From NCBI RefSeq assembly GCF_000308755.1, contig NZ_BAGF01000070.1, positions 1-64,000 on the forward strand: a stretch of DNA of 64,000 bases, read 5' to 3'. Source of the stretch: Nocardia pneumoniae NBRC 100136 (GTDB lineage: Bacteria > Actinomycetota > Actinomycetes > Mycobacteriales > Mycobacteriaceae). The first letter of the stretch is position 1; each line of letters begins with the position of its first letter. Positions 9,177 through 16,949 of this stretch are shown one piece after another. A model generated the notes under the pieces. The model was not told the origin of the DNA. It saw only the letters and a program-made list of their open reading frames with translations, and did no database searches. The translations under genes were made by a program, and so were the position numbers.

Positions 9177-10034
9177 TCAGTCCCGCAGGTACGCGAGTTC
9201 GTCGCGGGCCTGCTCGCCGTTCGGACCGAAATCGGTGCGGGTGAAGACCTTCCACCGCTTCAGCAGCGGAGCGAAGACCAGTTCGCCCTCCTTGGCGCGG
9301 TCGTAGACGCCCGCCTCGGCGAGCACCTCGTCGCTGCTGCGGCCATCGGTCAGGGTGACGGTGGGGACCTGGAAATCGGCGACCCGGTCCGCGATGGCGC
9401 GGATGGTCTGGTCCGGTACCAGGTCGAGAGCCGCGGCGATCAGGTCGCCGAACACGGCCGACTGCAGTTCGTCGTCCAGCGCGATCCGCTCGGCGATGGC
9501 GGTGACCTGCGGGTTCTCCTGGAGCGCTGCGATGTTGCGGTGCCGGACCGCACTGGCGGCCTCCTCGAAGGCGCAGGCGGCCAGCACGTCGAGCAGGTGC
9601 ATCGCCGGACGGCGGAAGCCCTTGGTCATGTGCTCCATGCGCAACCGCTCCAGTTCCACCGGGTCGACCGCCCTGGTGACCATGAGGTAGTTGCGGATCA
9701 TGATCTCGTGCCGGTTCTCCTCGGCCGTCCAGCGGCCCACCCAGCGCCACCACGCGCCGGTGCGCAGGTATTTGCCCACCTCACGGTGATACGAGGGCAG
9801 GTTGTCGGCGATCAGCACGGAGACGGTCAAGGCCAGTTTGGCGGTGTCGCTGAGCTCGGACTGTTCCGGCGCCCAGTCGGTGCCGCCGAGAAATGCGAAG
9901 TTGCGCCCGTTGTCCCACGGCACGAAGTCGTGCGGCTGCCACCCCTCGGCGGCATCGACGTGCTTGCGCAGAATCAGTTCTACGTCCACCGCGAGCGATT
10001 CGAGCAGTTCGCGATCGGTCAGGAGAGTTTGCAC
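9177..10034 (-). CDS. desA2: Acyl-ACP desaturase-like di-iron protein (DesA2-like)
   Basis: 285 aa ferritin-like four-helix protein of the soluble stearoyl-ACP desaturase family; in mycobacteria these act in fatty/mycolic acid desaturation. Visible ligands: LIADNLPSYHREVGKYL (D77 at the first ligand position), EENRHE with E106/H109, and FEEAASAVRHRN with E157/E158. The expected second ExxH is replaced by D188-E-L-Q191 in the segment ALDDELQSAVF. Metal binding and activity may therefore differ from DesA1-type enzymes. Synteny with Rv1094 beside phoH2, fum and glyA supports the name. The ATG at 10034 is the only sensible start. Confidence 0.88.
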   Translation of the reverse strand: MQTLLTDRELLESLAVDVELILRKHVDAAEGWQPHDFVPWDNGRNFAFLGGTDWAPEQSELSDTAKLALTVSVLIADNLPSYHREVGKYLRTGAWWRWVGRWTAEENRHEIMIRNYLMVTRAVDPVELERLRMEHMTKGFRRPAMHLLDVLAACAFEEAASAVRHRNIAALQENPQVTAIAERIALDDELQSAVFGDLIAAALDLVPDQTIRAIADRVADFQVPTVTLTDGRSSDEVLAEAGVYDRAKEGELVFAPLLKRWKVFTRTDFGPNGEQARDELAYLRD

Positions 10035-10133
10035 CGAAACAACCTAGCGGCTTGGCCCGCGAAGCGGGGGTGGATGGATGGGACGGACTGGCACACCGGG
10101 ACCGTCCAGCGGTCCCGGACGCCGAAAACGGGG

Positions 10134-10715
10134 TTACGACTTCGGCGTGACGGTGATAGTACCGTCCACCCAGGTGATGGTGCCGCCGGTGAAATCGCTC
10201 TGCTTACCGCCGGGGATGTCCTTCTCGTCGCTGATCGGGTAGCCGAGCCTGCCGTTCGCGCCGCCGTTCTCCTCCCATGCCTTGCGGATCTCACCCCAGA
10301 CGATGTGGGGCTCACCTTCCTTGGCCTCGTAGATCGTGCCGCCCGCGAAATCCTGGTATTCGCCCTCGTCGGGACCGTCCTCCTCGGCCTCGAGCGGAAG
10401 GCCGAGCGGGCCGGTCGGGCCGCCGCTGCGGATGTACTTGTCGTAGATGTCGCCGGAGACGGTGATCTCGCCGGACGGGGTCATGATCCTGATCTCGTCC
10501 GCGGCGGCGCCCGGTGTGCCCGTGGTGCGGTCGGCGTTCTCCCGCGTCGTGGTGTACCCAGCGGTGGTGGTCGTCGGTGACGCGATGGTGGTCAACCTGC
10601 CGGTCGTGGTCATGACGGTGTCGTTGTCCCCGTCGTCACCGCATCCGGCGACGACCAGCCCGGTCGCGGCGAGCACTGCGGTGAATCCAGCCGTTCGTCG
10701 AGCGAAGTGGTGCAT
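10134..10715 (-). CDS. LGFP-repeat lipoprotein
   Basis: 193 aa. Signal peptide with lipobox (ATGLVVAGC, Cys about residue 23) is followed by a Thr-rich low-complexity linker. Two or more LGFP-type repeats come next: GGPTGPLGLPLEAEEDGPDE with YQDFAGGTIYEAKEGEPHIV, then GGANGRLGYPISDEKDIPGG with SDFTGGTITWV. LGFP repeats occur in cell-wall-anchored proteins of mycolate-containing actinomycetes and are thought to link to the arabinogalactan-mycolate envelope. ATG at 10715 is used because GAGAGGA lies 5 bases upstream; the next ATG upstream (10721) sits on that site. Probably exported and lipid-anchored. Confidence 0.85.
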   Translation of the reverse strand: MHHFARRTAGFTAVLAATGLVVAGCGDDGDNDTVMTTTGRLTTIASPTTTTAGYTTTRENADRTTGTPGAAADEIRIMTPSGEITVSGDIYDKYIRSGGPTGPLGLPLEAEEDGPDEGEYQDFAGGTIYEAKEGEPHIVWGEIRKAWEENGGANGRLGYPISDEKDIPGGKQSDFTGGTITWVDGTITVTPKS

Positions 10716-10898
10716 GTCCATCCTCTCGCAAGGGGCTACCGGCACACCACGGGCTCGGTGACGCCGCCGGTAGCCTCGGCCGATTGCCGGCGATGACCCG
10801 GTGATCACAGCGACCACCGGGTCATACCGAACAGCTATCGCGGCGGATAATACCCGCCGGATAGGAGGTGAAACACGCTGCTGGACGGCGTGCCCGGG

Positions 10899-12284
10899 TC
10901 AGGCGTTCGGGCCGTATTCCTCCAGCATTTCGGTGACCAGCGCCGCGATCGGCGACCGTTCACTGCGGGTCAGGGTGATGTGCGCGAAAAGCGGGTGGCC
11001 CTTCAACTTCTCGATCACCGCGGCGACTCCGTCGTGCCTGCCGACCCGGAGATTGTCGCGCTGGGCGACGTCGTGCGTGAGCACCACCCGCGATCCGGTT
11101 CCGAGCCGGCTGAGCACCGTGAGCAGCACGTTCCGCTCCAGGGACTGGGCTTCGTCCACGATCACGAAGGAATCGTGCAGCGAGCGCCCGCGAATGTGGG
11201 TCAGCGGCAACACCTCCAGCATGTCGCGGCTGAGCACCTCTTCCATCACCTCGCGGCTGGCCAGCCCGTCGAGCGTGTCGAAGACCGCCTGCGCCCAGGG
11301 GCCCATCTTCTCGCTCTCGGTGCCGGGCAGGTAACCGAGTTCCTGGCCGCCGACCGCGTACAGCGGACGGAACACCACCACCTTGCGCTGGGTGCGCCGT
11401 TCCAGCACCGCTTCCAGACCCGCGGTCAACGCGAGCGCGGACTTGCCGGTGCCGGCCCGGCCACCGAGCGAGACGATGCCGACGCTCTCGTCCAGCAGCA
11501 GGTCGAGCGCGATGCGCTGCTCCGCGGAGCGGCCGTGCAACCCGAACGCCTCACGCTCGCGCACCAATTGGACCCGCTTGTCCGGAGTCACCCGGCCGAG
11601 GGCGCTGGAGCTGGCTCCGAGCAGCCGGATGCCGGTGTGGCAGGGCAGTTCCCGCGCTTCGTCGAGATCGATCACCGACTCGGCGTAGAGCTGATCGATC
11701 CGCGACGAGCTGACGTCCAGCTCCACCATGCCGGTCCAACCGGAGGTGACCACGTCCTGGGCGTGGTATTCGTCGGCGTGCAAGCCCACCGCACTGGCCT
11801 TGACCCGGAGCGGAATGTCCTTGGACACCAGCACCACTTCGCGGCCCTCGGCCGCGAGATTGAGCGCGCAGGCCAGGATTCGGGAGTCATTGGTGTCGGT
11901 GCGGAACCCGACCGGAAGGACCGCGGGATCGGTGTGGTTCAGTTCCACCTGCAACGTTCCGCCCTCGGTGCCGATCGGCACCTGCTGATCCAGCCTGCCG
12001 TACTGCAGGCGCAGATCGTCCAGGTTGCGCAGCGCTTCCCGCGCGAACCAGCCCAGCTCATGATGGTTCCTTTTGGCTTCGAGTTCACTGATGACCACCA
12101 GAGGTAACACCACGTCGTGCTCGCCGAACCTGGTGAAGGACCAAGGATCCGACAGCAGGACCGACGTGTCGATGACGAATGTTTTGCCGAGTAATTGCGA
12201 GGGGCGGGCCCCCTTCGCGGCGGCTCCGCCTTTCGCGGAGCGGGAGTTCGCCGAGGGAGCGGAAACGGAGCGTGCAGCAGTCAC
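10899..12284 (-). CDS. phoH2: PhoH2: PIN-domain/PhoH ATPase RNA-unwinding ribonuclease
   Basis: 461 aa fusion. The PIN nuclease domain (about 33-160) has acidic residues D39 (VIDTSVLL), E67 and D155-range SKD. The PhoH-like P-loop ATPase has Walker A GRAGTGKS (about 275-282) and Walker B VIVDEAQSLE. In mycobacteria this two-domain protein is an ATP-dependent, sequence-specific RNA helicase/RNase. It acts as the toxin of the phoAT-phoH2 pair. GTG start at 12284 has AGGAG 6 bases before it. I could not find a convincing phoAT antitoxin immediately upstream. Rv1095 is the counterpart. Confidence 0.93.
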   Translation of the reverse strand: MTAARSVSAPSANSRSAKGGAAAKGARPSQLLGKTFVIDTSVLLSDPWSFTRFGEHDVVLPLVVISELEAKRNHHELGWFAREALRNLDDLRLQYGRLDQQVPIGTEGGTLQVELNHTDPAVLPVGFRTDTNDSRILACALNLAAEGREVVLVSKDIPLRVKASAVGLHADEYHAQDVVTSGWTGMVELDVSSSRIDQLYAESVIDLDEARELPCHTGIRLLGASSSALGRVTPDKRVQLVREREAFGLHGRSAEQRIALDLLLDESVGIVSLGGRAGTGKSALALTAGLEAVLERRTQRKVVVFRPLYAVGGQELGYLPGTESEKMGPWAQAVFDTLDGLASREVMEEVLSRDMLEVLPLTHIRGRSLHDSFVIVDEAQSLERNVLLTVLSRLGTGSRVVLTHDVAQRDNLRVGRHDGVAAVIEKLKGHPLFAHITLTRSERSPIAALVTEMLEEYGPNA

Positions 12285-12550
12285 GGTGGGCTCCTCTGTG
12301 TTCGTGCGGCACTCGCACGAACGATCGCGCTGGACCGGTCCGTCCTGATGGACCCGACGTTGCCGTCAGGTGCCACGAGGGCCGGGTGCCGGCCCCCTCG
12401 TACTGAGTAGCTCAGTCACGGTCAGGACCTCCCGTACGAGCCACACCGCCGCGGCCCGCACACCCGACGCTACCTGCGAACCCCGCCTCCGCGCTCAGGG
12501 ACTGATGGGCAGGTCCGTGAATTTGTCGTAAACCGGAACGTCGGACGGGC

Positions 12551-12928
12551 TCAACGCAGCAGGTCGAGCAGTACCGTGACATGGCTGTGCGCCGGATCCT
12601 GTACGGCCGTGAGCAGGGTGACCGGACCTTCAGCGGCCAAGGCGCGCAATTCCCGCAAATCTTGCTGAGCTTGCGCCGAGGCGAGCTCGTCCCGGTAGCG
12701 GTCGGCGAACTCGGTGGCGCGGGCATCCCGGTCGGCGTGGAACCAGCGCCGCAGTTCGGTGGACGGGGTGAGCTCCTTGGGCCAGCGATCGACCCGCGCT
12801 TGCGCCTTGCTGATCCCGCGCGGCCAGAGGCGGTCGACCAGCACTCGGGTGCCGTCGTCCGGGTCCGGTGTGTCGTAGACGCGCTTCACCCGGAAGCCGG
12901 GGGGCGGTTGCAGTGTCATGGCAGTCAT
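12551..12928 (-). CDS. DUF488 family protein
   Basis: 125 aa (122 if the ATG at 12919 is used). The family hallmark is clear: VKRVYDTPDPDDGTRVLVDR, then LWPRGISKAQARVDRWPKEL and ELRRWFHADRDA. It continues with VTLLTAVQDPAHSHVTVLLD. DUF488 proteins are small, soluble and of uncertain function. It lies between phoH2 (same strand, about 270 bases downstream) and a divergent small gene. No strong ribosome site decides between the two ATGs. Confidence 0.85.
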   Translation of the reverse strand: MTAMTLQPPPGFRVKRVYDTPDPDDGTRVLVDRLWPRGISKAQARVDRWPKELTPSTELRRWFHADRDARATEFADRYRDELASAQAQQDLRELRALAAEGPVTLLTAVQDPAHSHVTVLLDLLR

Positions 12929-13005
12929 CGCAGCACGGCTTCGGCGCCGTCGCGGGATACGCCACGCGGTCGCTGTCGGCCGGTCGGACGGATAGAGTCG
13001 CTGGT

Positions 13006-13278
13006 ATGTCCGGTAACGAGGATTTGGAGAAGCTGTCGTCGAAGGAGTTGCACGACCGAGCGATGAAGCTGGCCGTGCGGCGCGGTGATGTGAAGTTCCT
13101 CTGGCGGCTGCTCACCTCGATCCCGGCCGCGGAGGCCGCCGCGGGCAACGTCGGCGAGAGCGAGGCGGACATCAAATATGTGCTGCCCATGATCGACGAC
13201 TACATCCACGCGGGCGACAGCGCGGTCGCCGAGGTGTTGCGGCCGGTCTACCTGGAGTACCTGACCAAGCACTCCTGA
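13006..13278 (+). CDS. Small conserved actinobacterial protein of unknown function
   Basis: 90 aa, soluble and mainly helical: GNEDLEKLSSKELHDRAMKL, then VKFLWRLLTSIPAAEAAAGN and VLPMIDDYIHAGDSAV with a conserved-looking C-terminus LRPVYLEYLTKHS. I recall similar 85-95-residue proteins in other actinomycetes but none with a known function. The ATG at 13006 follows a compact divergent promoter region shared with the DUF488 gene. It is convergent with the next gene, only 6 bases apart. Confidence 0.75.
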   Translation: MSGNEDLEKLSSKELHDRAMKLAVRRGDVKFLWRLLTSIPAAEAAAGNVGESEADIKYVLPMIDDYIHAGDSAVAEVLRPVYLEYLTKHS

Positions 13279-13284
13279 GCCTGG

Positions 13285-13719
13285 TCAGCCGCGCTCGGTG
13301 CGCCGTGCCAGTATCGCGCGCCCGATGCCGACGGCCGTGCCGCGCAGGACGTTCTCCCAGCTGAAGTGGTCGTGCCACAGGATGATTCGGCCGTCGCGCA
13401 GTTCGAACGTGCCTGCCACCCAGAACCCGACGCGCGCCGGACCGAAGCGCAGGTAGTCGGTGCGGTCGGTGAGCACGATGTCGCCGTCGGCGGCGATGTG
13501 GTGCAGGTCGACGCCGAATCGGAGCCAGTCGCGGCGCAGCCCGCGCAGCAGGCCACCGACCCGGCGAACGCCTTTCACATCGGGCAGCGAGGTGTTCTTC
13601 CAGACGATGTCCGGATGCAGCAGGTCGATCGCCTCCTCGGACGCGCCGAGTTCCAGTGCGGCGAAGAATTCGCGCACCGTGGTGATCGAGTCCTGTTTCA
13701 GATCGGGTTCGTCGGTCAT
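13285..13719 (-). CDS. Limonene-1,2-epoxide hydrolase-like protein (NTF2-like fold)
   Basis: 144 aa cone-fold protein similar to limonene epoxide hydrolase and mycobacterial EphG. The catalytic Asp-Arg-Asp set is present: R86 and D88 (LTDRTDYL) and D117 (ILWHDHF), plus N42 of the water-binding pair. The usual Tyr two residues before that Asn is W40 here. It likely hydrolyses an epoxide on a lipid or small molecule; the substrate is not deducible. The ATG at 13719 lies 23 bases downstream of the TetR gene stop on the same strand, so co-transcription with that regulator is plausible. Confidence 0.8.
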   Translation of the reverse strand: MTDEPDLKQDSITTVREFFAALELGASEEAIDLLHPDIVWKNTSLPDVKGVRRVGGLLRGLRRDWLRFGVDLHHIAADGDIVLTDRTDYLRFGPARVGFWVAGTFELRDGRIILWHDHFSWENVLRGTAVGIGRAILARRTERG

Positions 13720-13742
13720 GGTCCGAGCCTAAGCCGCGCTGG

Positions 13743-14459
13743 TCAGCGACGACGCGCGATGAGCACGGCAAGTCCGTCGAGGATGCGCCCGATGCCGAAC
13801 TTCAGTGCGCCCTCCCCGCCCGCGGCCGCGCCCTCGTCGGCGAACGCGGCGGCCGACTCCGGGTAGCGATCGGCCGCGGCGGCGACCATCTCGGCGAACT
13901 GTTCCGCGAGCTGTTTCTCGAATGTTTGGGCATCCATCACGCGCGTCTGCTGCACCAGGCTGCGCGCGTGGCCGGTCAGCAGGACGATGGTGTCCAGGCG
14001 CTCGGCGTTGGTGAGTCCGGTCCCGGCGAGCGCGCCGAGCGCGGACTCCATCCAGGCCACCTCGTTCGGGCCGATCGGCCGCACCCCCACCGACACCTCC
14101 AGCGACCAGGGATGGTCGCGAAAGCGCTGGTAGAGCGTCTCACACCACAAGCAGAGCCGCCCACGCCAAGGATCCTCGGCCGCCGACTCGGCCGCCGTCA
14201 TCTCCGGGGGCGCGCCGAGTGCGGCGTCCAGCATCAGGGCGACGAGTTCGGCTTTGCCGGGCACGTAGCGGTACAGCGACATCTTCGTGAAGCCCAGCCG
14301 CTCGGCCAGCCGCTGCATCGACAGGTTGGCCAAGCCCTCCGCGTCGGCGAGCGCGATCGCCTCCGCGACGATCCGCTCCAGCGACAGGGCTGGTTTCGGC
14401 CCGCGCTTGGGGCGCTGCTGGGTGCCCCAGAGCAGTTCGAGGGCGGTCGGTGTGGGCAT
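13743..14459 (-). CDS. TetR/AcrR-family repressor (TetR C-terminal type)
   Basis: 238 aa. N-terminal helix-turn-helix with LSLERIVAEAIALADAEGLA and the recognition region LAERLGFTKMSLYRYVPGKA (about 60-80). The effector domain has DPWRGRLCLWCETLYQRFRD and an R/H-rich helix typical of the TetR_C (TetR/class A) group that senses aromatic or tetracycline-like ligands. ATG at 14459 has GAAGGA 7 bases upstream. It is divergent from a TetX-like FAD monooxygenase, the classic layout of a repressor controlling a modifying enzyme. The 108-base gap holds a candidate operator. Confidence 0.92.
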   Translation of the reverse strand: MPTPTALELLWGTQQRPKRGPKPALSLERIVAEAIALADAEGLANLSMQRLAERLGFTKMSLYRYVPGKAELVALMLDAALGAPPEMTAAESAAEDPWRGRLCLWCETLYQRFRDHPWSLEVSVGVRPIGPNEVAWMESALGALAGTGLTNAERLDTIVLLTGHARSLVQQTRVMDAQTFEKQLAEQFAEMVAAAADRYPESAAAFADEGAAAGGEGALKFGIGRILDGLAVLIARRR

Positions 14460-14483
14460 GACCGAATCCTTCCGGAGAACGCC

Positions 14484-14536
14484 TTGACGTGTAACTGTGT
14501 CTACCATACGCTTATTCGCGTCCATAGGATACAGTT
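14484..14536. promoter_or_regulatory. Promoter and candidate TetR operator between tetR and the monooxygenase
   Basis: TTGACG (14484-14489) followed 17 bases later by TACGCT (14507-14512) is a plausible promoter for the monooxygenase. Half-sites aactgtgtc (14493-14501) and gatacagtt (14528-14536) are inverted copies matching at 8 of 9 positions. They flank the -10 area, 35 bp centre to centre. This is where a divergent repressor would be expected to bind. Confidence 0.4.
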
Positions 14537-14567
14537 TCCATTAGACGCAGATTCTCCAGGAGCTTCC

Positions 14568-15764
14568 ATGCGCAACACCACGGTCCTCATTTCCGGCGCC
14601 AGCATCGCCGGGCCCGCACTGGCCTACTGGCTGCATCGATACGGATTCGCGGTCACCGTCGTCGAGCGCGCTCCCGCCCTGCGACCCGGCGGACAGGCCG
14701 TCGTCTTCAAGGGCCGCACCCACCGCACCGTCCTGGAGCGGATGGGCATCCTCGACGACGTCGAAGAACGCCGGACCGGCACCACCGACACCGTGTTCGT
14801 CGACGAACGCGGCACCCGGCTCGCCCTGATGTCGGGCGATTTCACCGGCGGCGACGTGGAGATCCTGCGCGGCGACCTGTCCGCGATCCTCTACCGGCGC
14901 ACCGCCGACCACTGCGAATACCTGTTCGGTGATTCGATCACCGCGCTCAGCGAGACCGGCGACGGCGTGCACGTCGAGTTCGAGCACGCGCCCGCACGCA
15001 CCTTCGATCTCGTCTTCGGGGCCGATGGCATCCACTCCCGGGTACGAGCGCTGACTTTCGGTCCAGAACGGGAGTTCGTGAAGTACCTGGGTTACTACTA
15101 CGGCGTCGCGGGCGCGAGCCCATGGAGCACGCAGACGAGCGAACCCCGCGAACGAGCGACCGCCTACGCCCACAACGCGCCTGGGCGGCTCGCCATCACC
15201 GGCGGCCCGAAGGCGCAGCAGATGTACATGTTCGCGTCCGCCGAACTGGACTACGCCCGCGACGACAGCGCCACCCAGCGGCGCATTCTCACGGAGGCCT
15301 ACGCCGACGTGGGATGGGAGGTGCCGCGGATGGTCGCGGAGCTGGCCGACTTCGACGACGTCTACCTGGACTCGATCAGCCAGGTCCGCATGGCGGGCCG
15401 CTACACCAAAGGACGCGTCGCGCTGGTCGGCGACTCCGCGTACGGAAACACGCTGGGCGGCTTCGGCACCGGACTCGCCGTGGTCGGCGCGTACGTCATC
15501 GCGGGCGAGTTGGCGCTGGCCGACGGCGACCACACGGCGGCCTTCGCCCGGTACGACGAGATCATGAAGCGGTACGCGAAGATCGCGGGCAACAGCAACG
15601 TCGGCCCCTTCCTCGCTCCGAAGACCGCCCGCGGCATCAGAATGCGCAACTGGTTCCTCGGATCTCGGTTGTTCGGCCTGATGGCGAAATACGGCGACAA
15701 CGCCGCCAACGACATCGACCTGCGGGACTACCCCGCTCTCGTCGGCGCGCGGGATGCGAGCTGA
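14568..15764 (+). CDS. FAD-dependent aromatic/tetracycline-type monooxygenase
   Basis: 398 aa class A flavoprotein hydroxylase. FAD-binding motif LISGASIAGPALAYWL (about 7-22) has S where GxGxxG proteins often have G. The DG motif is FGADGIHSRVR and the FAD-phosphate GD motif is RVALVGDSAYGNTLGGFGTG. The family includes TetX, RdmE/aklavinone hydroxylase and PHBH-like enzymes that use NAD(P)H and O2 to hydroxylate aromatics. ATG at 14568 has CCAGGAG 5 bases upstream. It is divergently paired with a TetR repressor, suggesting induction by the substrate. The natural substrate is unknown; an antibiotic-modifying role is possible but not shown. Confidence 0.9.
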   Translation: MRNTTVLISGASIAGPALAYWLHRYGFAVTVVERAPALRPGGQAVVFKGRTHRTVLERMGILDDVEERRTGTTDTVFVDERGTRLALMSGDFTGGDVEILRGDLSAILYRRTADHCEYLFGDSITALSETGDGVHVEFEHAPARTFDLVFGADGIHSRVRALTFGPEREFVKYLGYYYGVAGASPWSTQTSEPRERATAYAHNAPGRLAITGGPKAQQMYMFASAELDYARDDSATQRRILTEAYADVGWEVPRMVAELADFDDVYLDSISQVRMAGRYTKGRVALVGDSAYGNTLGGFGTGLAVVGAYVIAGELALADGDHTAAFARYDEIMKRYAKIAGNSNVGPFLAPKTARGIRMRNWFLGSRLFGLMAKYGDNAANDIDLRDYPALVGARDAS

Positions 15765-15965
15765 GAACTCGTCACCCGCCTTGACACCGATCGGACTCGG
15801 CCCGCTCGCCGGGTCGCCCGACACAGAACCGCAGTTCGCGAGGGCCGTATCGCCGACGCCGAGTGCCGCGGGGCGTCGACCCGGGCAGCCCGTTGTGTTT
15901 CGATGGAACCGGAGCGGGATGGGACGCGTCTATAAGGTCAGACAGCACTGACGGAAGGGGCGGCG

Positions 15966-16352
15966 ATGGTGGACAGTCCGTTTCCCGGTTACATCGAGGC
16001 TGCGAAAACCGGGTCGCTGCGGGTGCGGATGGATCCGCAGGGGTTCGTCGAGATCGACCGGGCGTGCCAGGAATTGATCGATACGCTCGTGGCAGCGCAA
16101 ACCGACGCGCGCGAACTCGGTGAGCGACAGTCCTGGGGACTCGGCGAGAACAATCCCCGGTTGTCCTCCGCTATCGAGTTGGTCCGCCTGTTCCGCGAGA
16201 AGGCGTTCGGCGGGCCGAACAATGCCTTCGACACCCTGACCGACTACATCTCCATGGCGCAGGAGATCCAAGCCATGTTCAAAACCATGTGCGATGCCTA
16301 CGTCCGCACCGATACGGAATTCGCCGCGGCGATGCGGGAGCTCAGCGTATGA
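15966..16352 (+). CDS. WXG100-like helical protein with T7SS YxxxD motif
   Basis: 128 aa, soluble, predicted helix (about 27-54), a turn containing W57-G58, a second helical part and a C-terminal helix with Y112-V-R-T-D116 matching the YxxxD/E export signal of type VII secretion. It is longer than typical WXG100 proteins and lacks a strict WxG, so the family label is tentative. It opens a four-gene overlapping module with a DUF3558 lipoprotein, a PPE protein and EspG. It may be the PE-like or WXG partner of the PPE protein. GGAAGGGGCG lies upstream of the ATG. Confidence 0.6.
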   Translation: MVDSPFPGYIEAAKTGSLRVRMDPQGFVEIDRACQELIDTLVAAQTDARELGERQSWGLGENNPRLSSAIELVRLFREKAFGGPNNAFDTLTDYISMAQEIQAMFKTMCDAYVRTDTEFAAAMRELSV

Positions 16353-16930
16353 GGATCGGCACAGCCGCTCGGAGAATGGGTTTCGCGGTCGGAGCGGTAG
16401 GTGTCGTCTTGCTGGCCGCGTGCGGTCAGGCCACGCCCACCGACGCACCGACGTCGACCGCTTCAGGGACCGCCGGTGCAGGGCCGAGGCCGTCCGGCGG
16501 AGCGACCTCGGAGGCGGCGTTCGATCCCTGCACGGCACTGACGCCTCAACTACTCGCCCAGCGCCAGTGGGACGCCAAACCGCCGGAACCGAAACAGGAC
16601 AGCCAAGGCGGCATCACCTGGAAAGGGTGCCGCTACGTCGCTCGATCCGGCTACGGCTTCGTCGTCGAGACGACCAACGGCACCCTCGATCAGGTTCGAG
16701 GAAAGTATCCCGCGGCGGTGGACATTTCGGCAGGCGACCGGAAAGCCGTGCGCTATGAGGCCCGTCCGGACATTCCCGGTGGCTGCACGGTCAACGTCGA
16801 GATGGCATCCGGCTCGCTCTACATCCTCACCAACGTGCCACAGACCTCGATGAACAAGGACCTCGTGGCCTGCGATATCGCCACCGACATCGCCCAGACA
16901 GTCGCACCGCTGCTGCCTTCGGGCAGCTGA
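16349..16930 (+). CDS. DUF3558 lipoprotein
   Basis: 193 aa. Signal peptide and lipobox VVLLAAC (Cys about residue 24) is followed by a Thr/Pro/Ala-rich linker. The domain then has FDPCTALTPQLLAQRQWD, WKGCRYVARSGYGFVVETTN and a late paired Cys region (GGCTVNVEMASGSLYIL), the DUF3558 pattern of nocardiae and mycobacteria. The ATG overlaps the previous stop (ATGA), so translation is coupled. Membrane-anchored and extracytoplasmic; function unknown. Its place between secreted-protein genes suggests a role at the envelope with the T7SS substrates. Confidence 0.85.
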   Translation: MRIGTAARRMGFAVGAVGVVLLAACGQATPTDAPTSTASGTAGAGPRPSGGATSEAAFDPCTALTPQLLAQRQWDAKPPEPKQDSQGGITWKGCRYVARSGYGFVVETTNGTLDQVRGKYPAAVDISAGDRKAVRYEARPDIPGGCTVNVEMASGSLYILTNVPQTSMNKDLVACDIATDIAQTVAPLLPSGS

Positions 16931-16949
16931 ACACCGGGGGAAAGCGATC

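Noticed and set aside
12085..12318. Overlapping minus-strand frame at the phoH2 start as a possible phoAT antitoxin
   Set aside because: It has an Arg/His-rich translation typical of a shadow frame, no ribosome site, and most of it lies inside phoH2 rather than upstream.
12402..12416. Small inverted repeat actgag-tag-ctcagt between phoH2 and DUF488
   Set aside because: Only a 6-bp, A/T-containing stem without a U-run; too weak to call a terminator.
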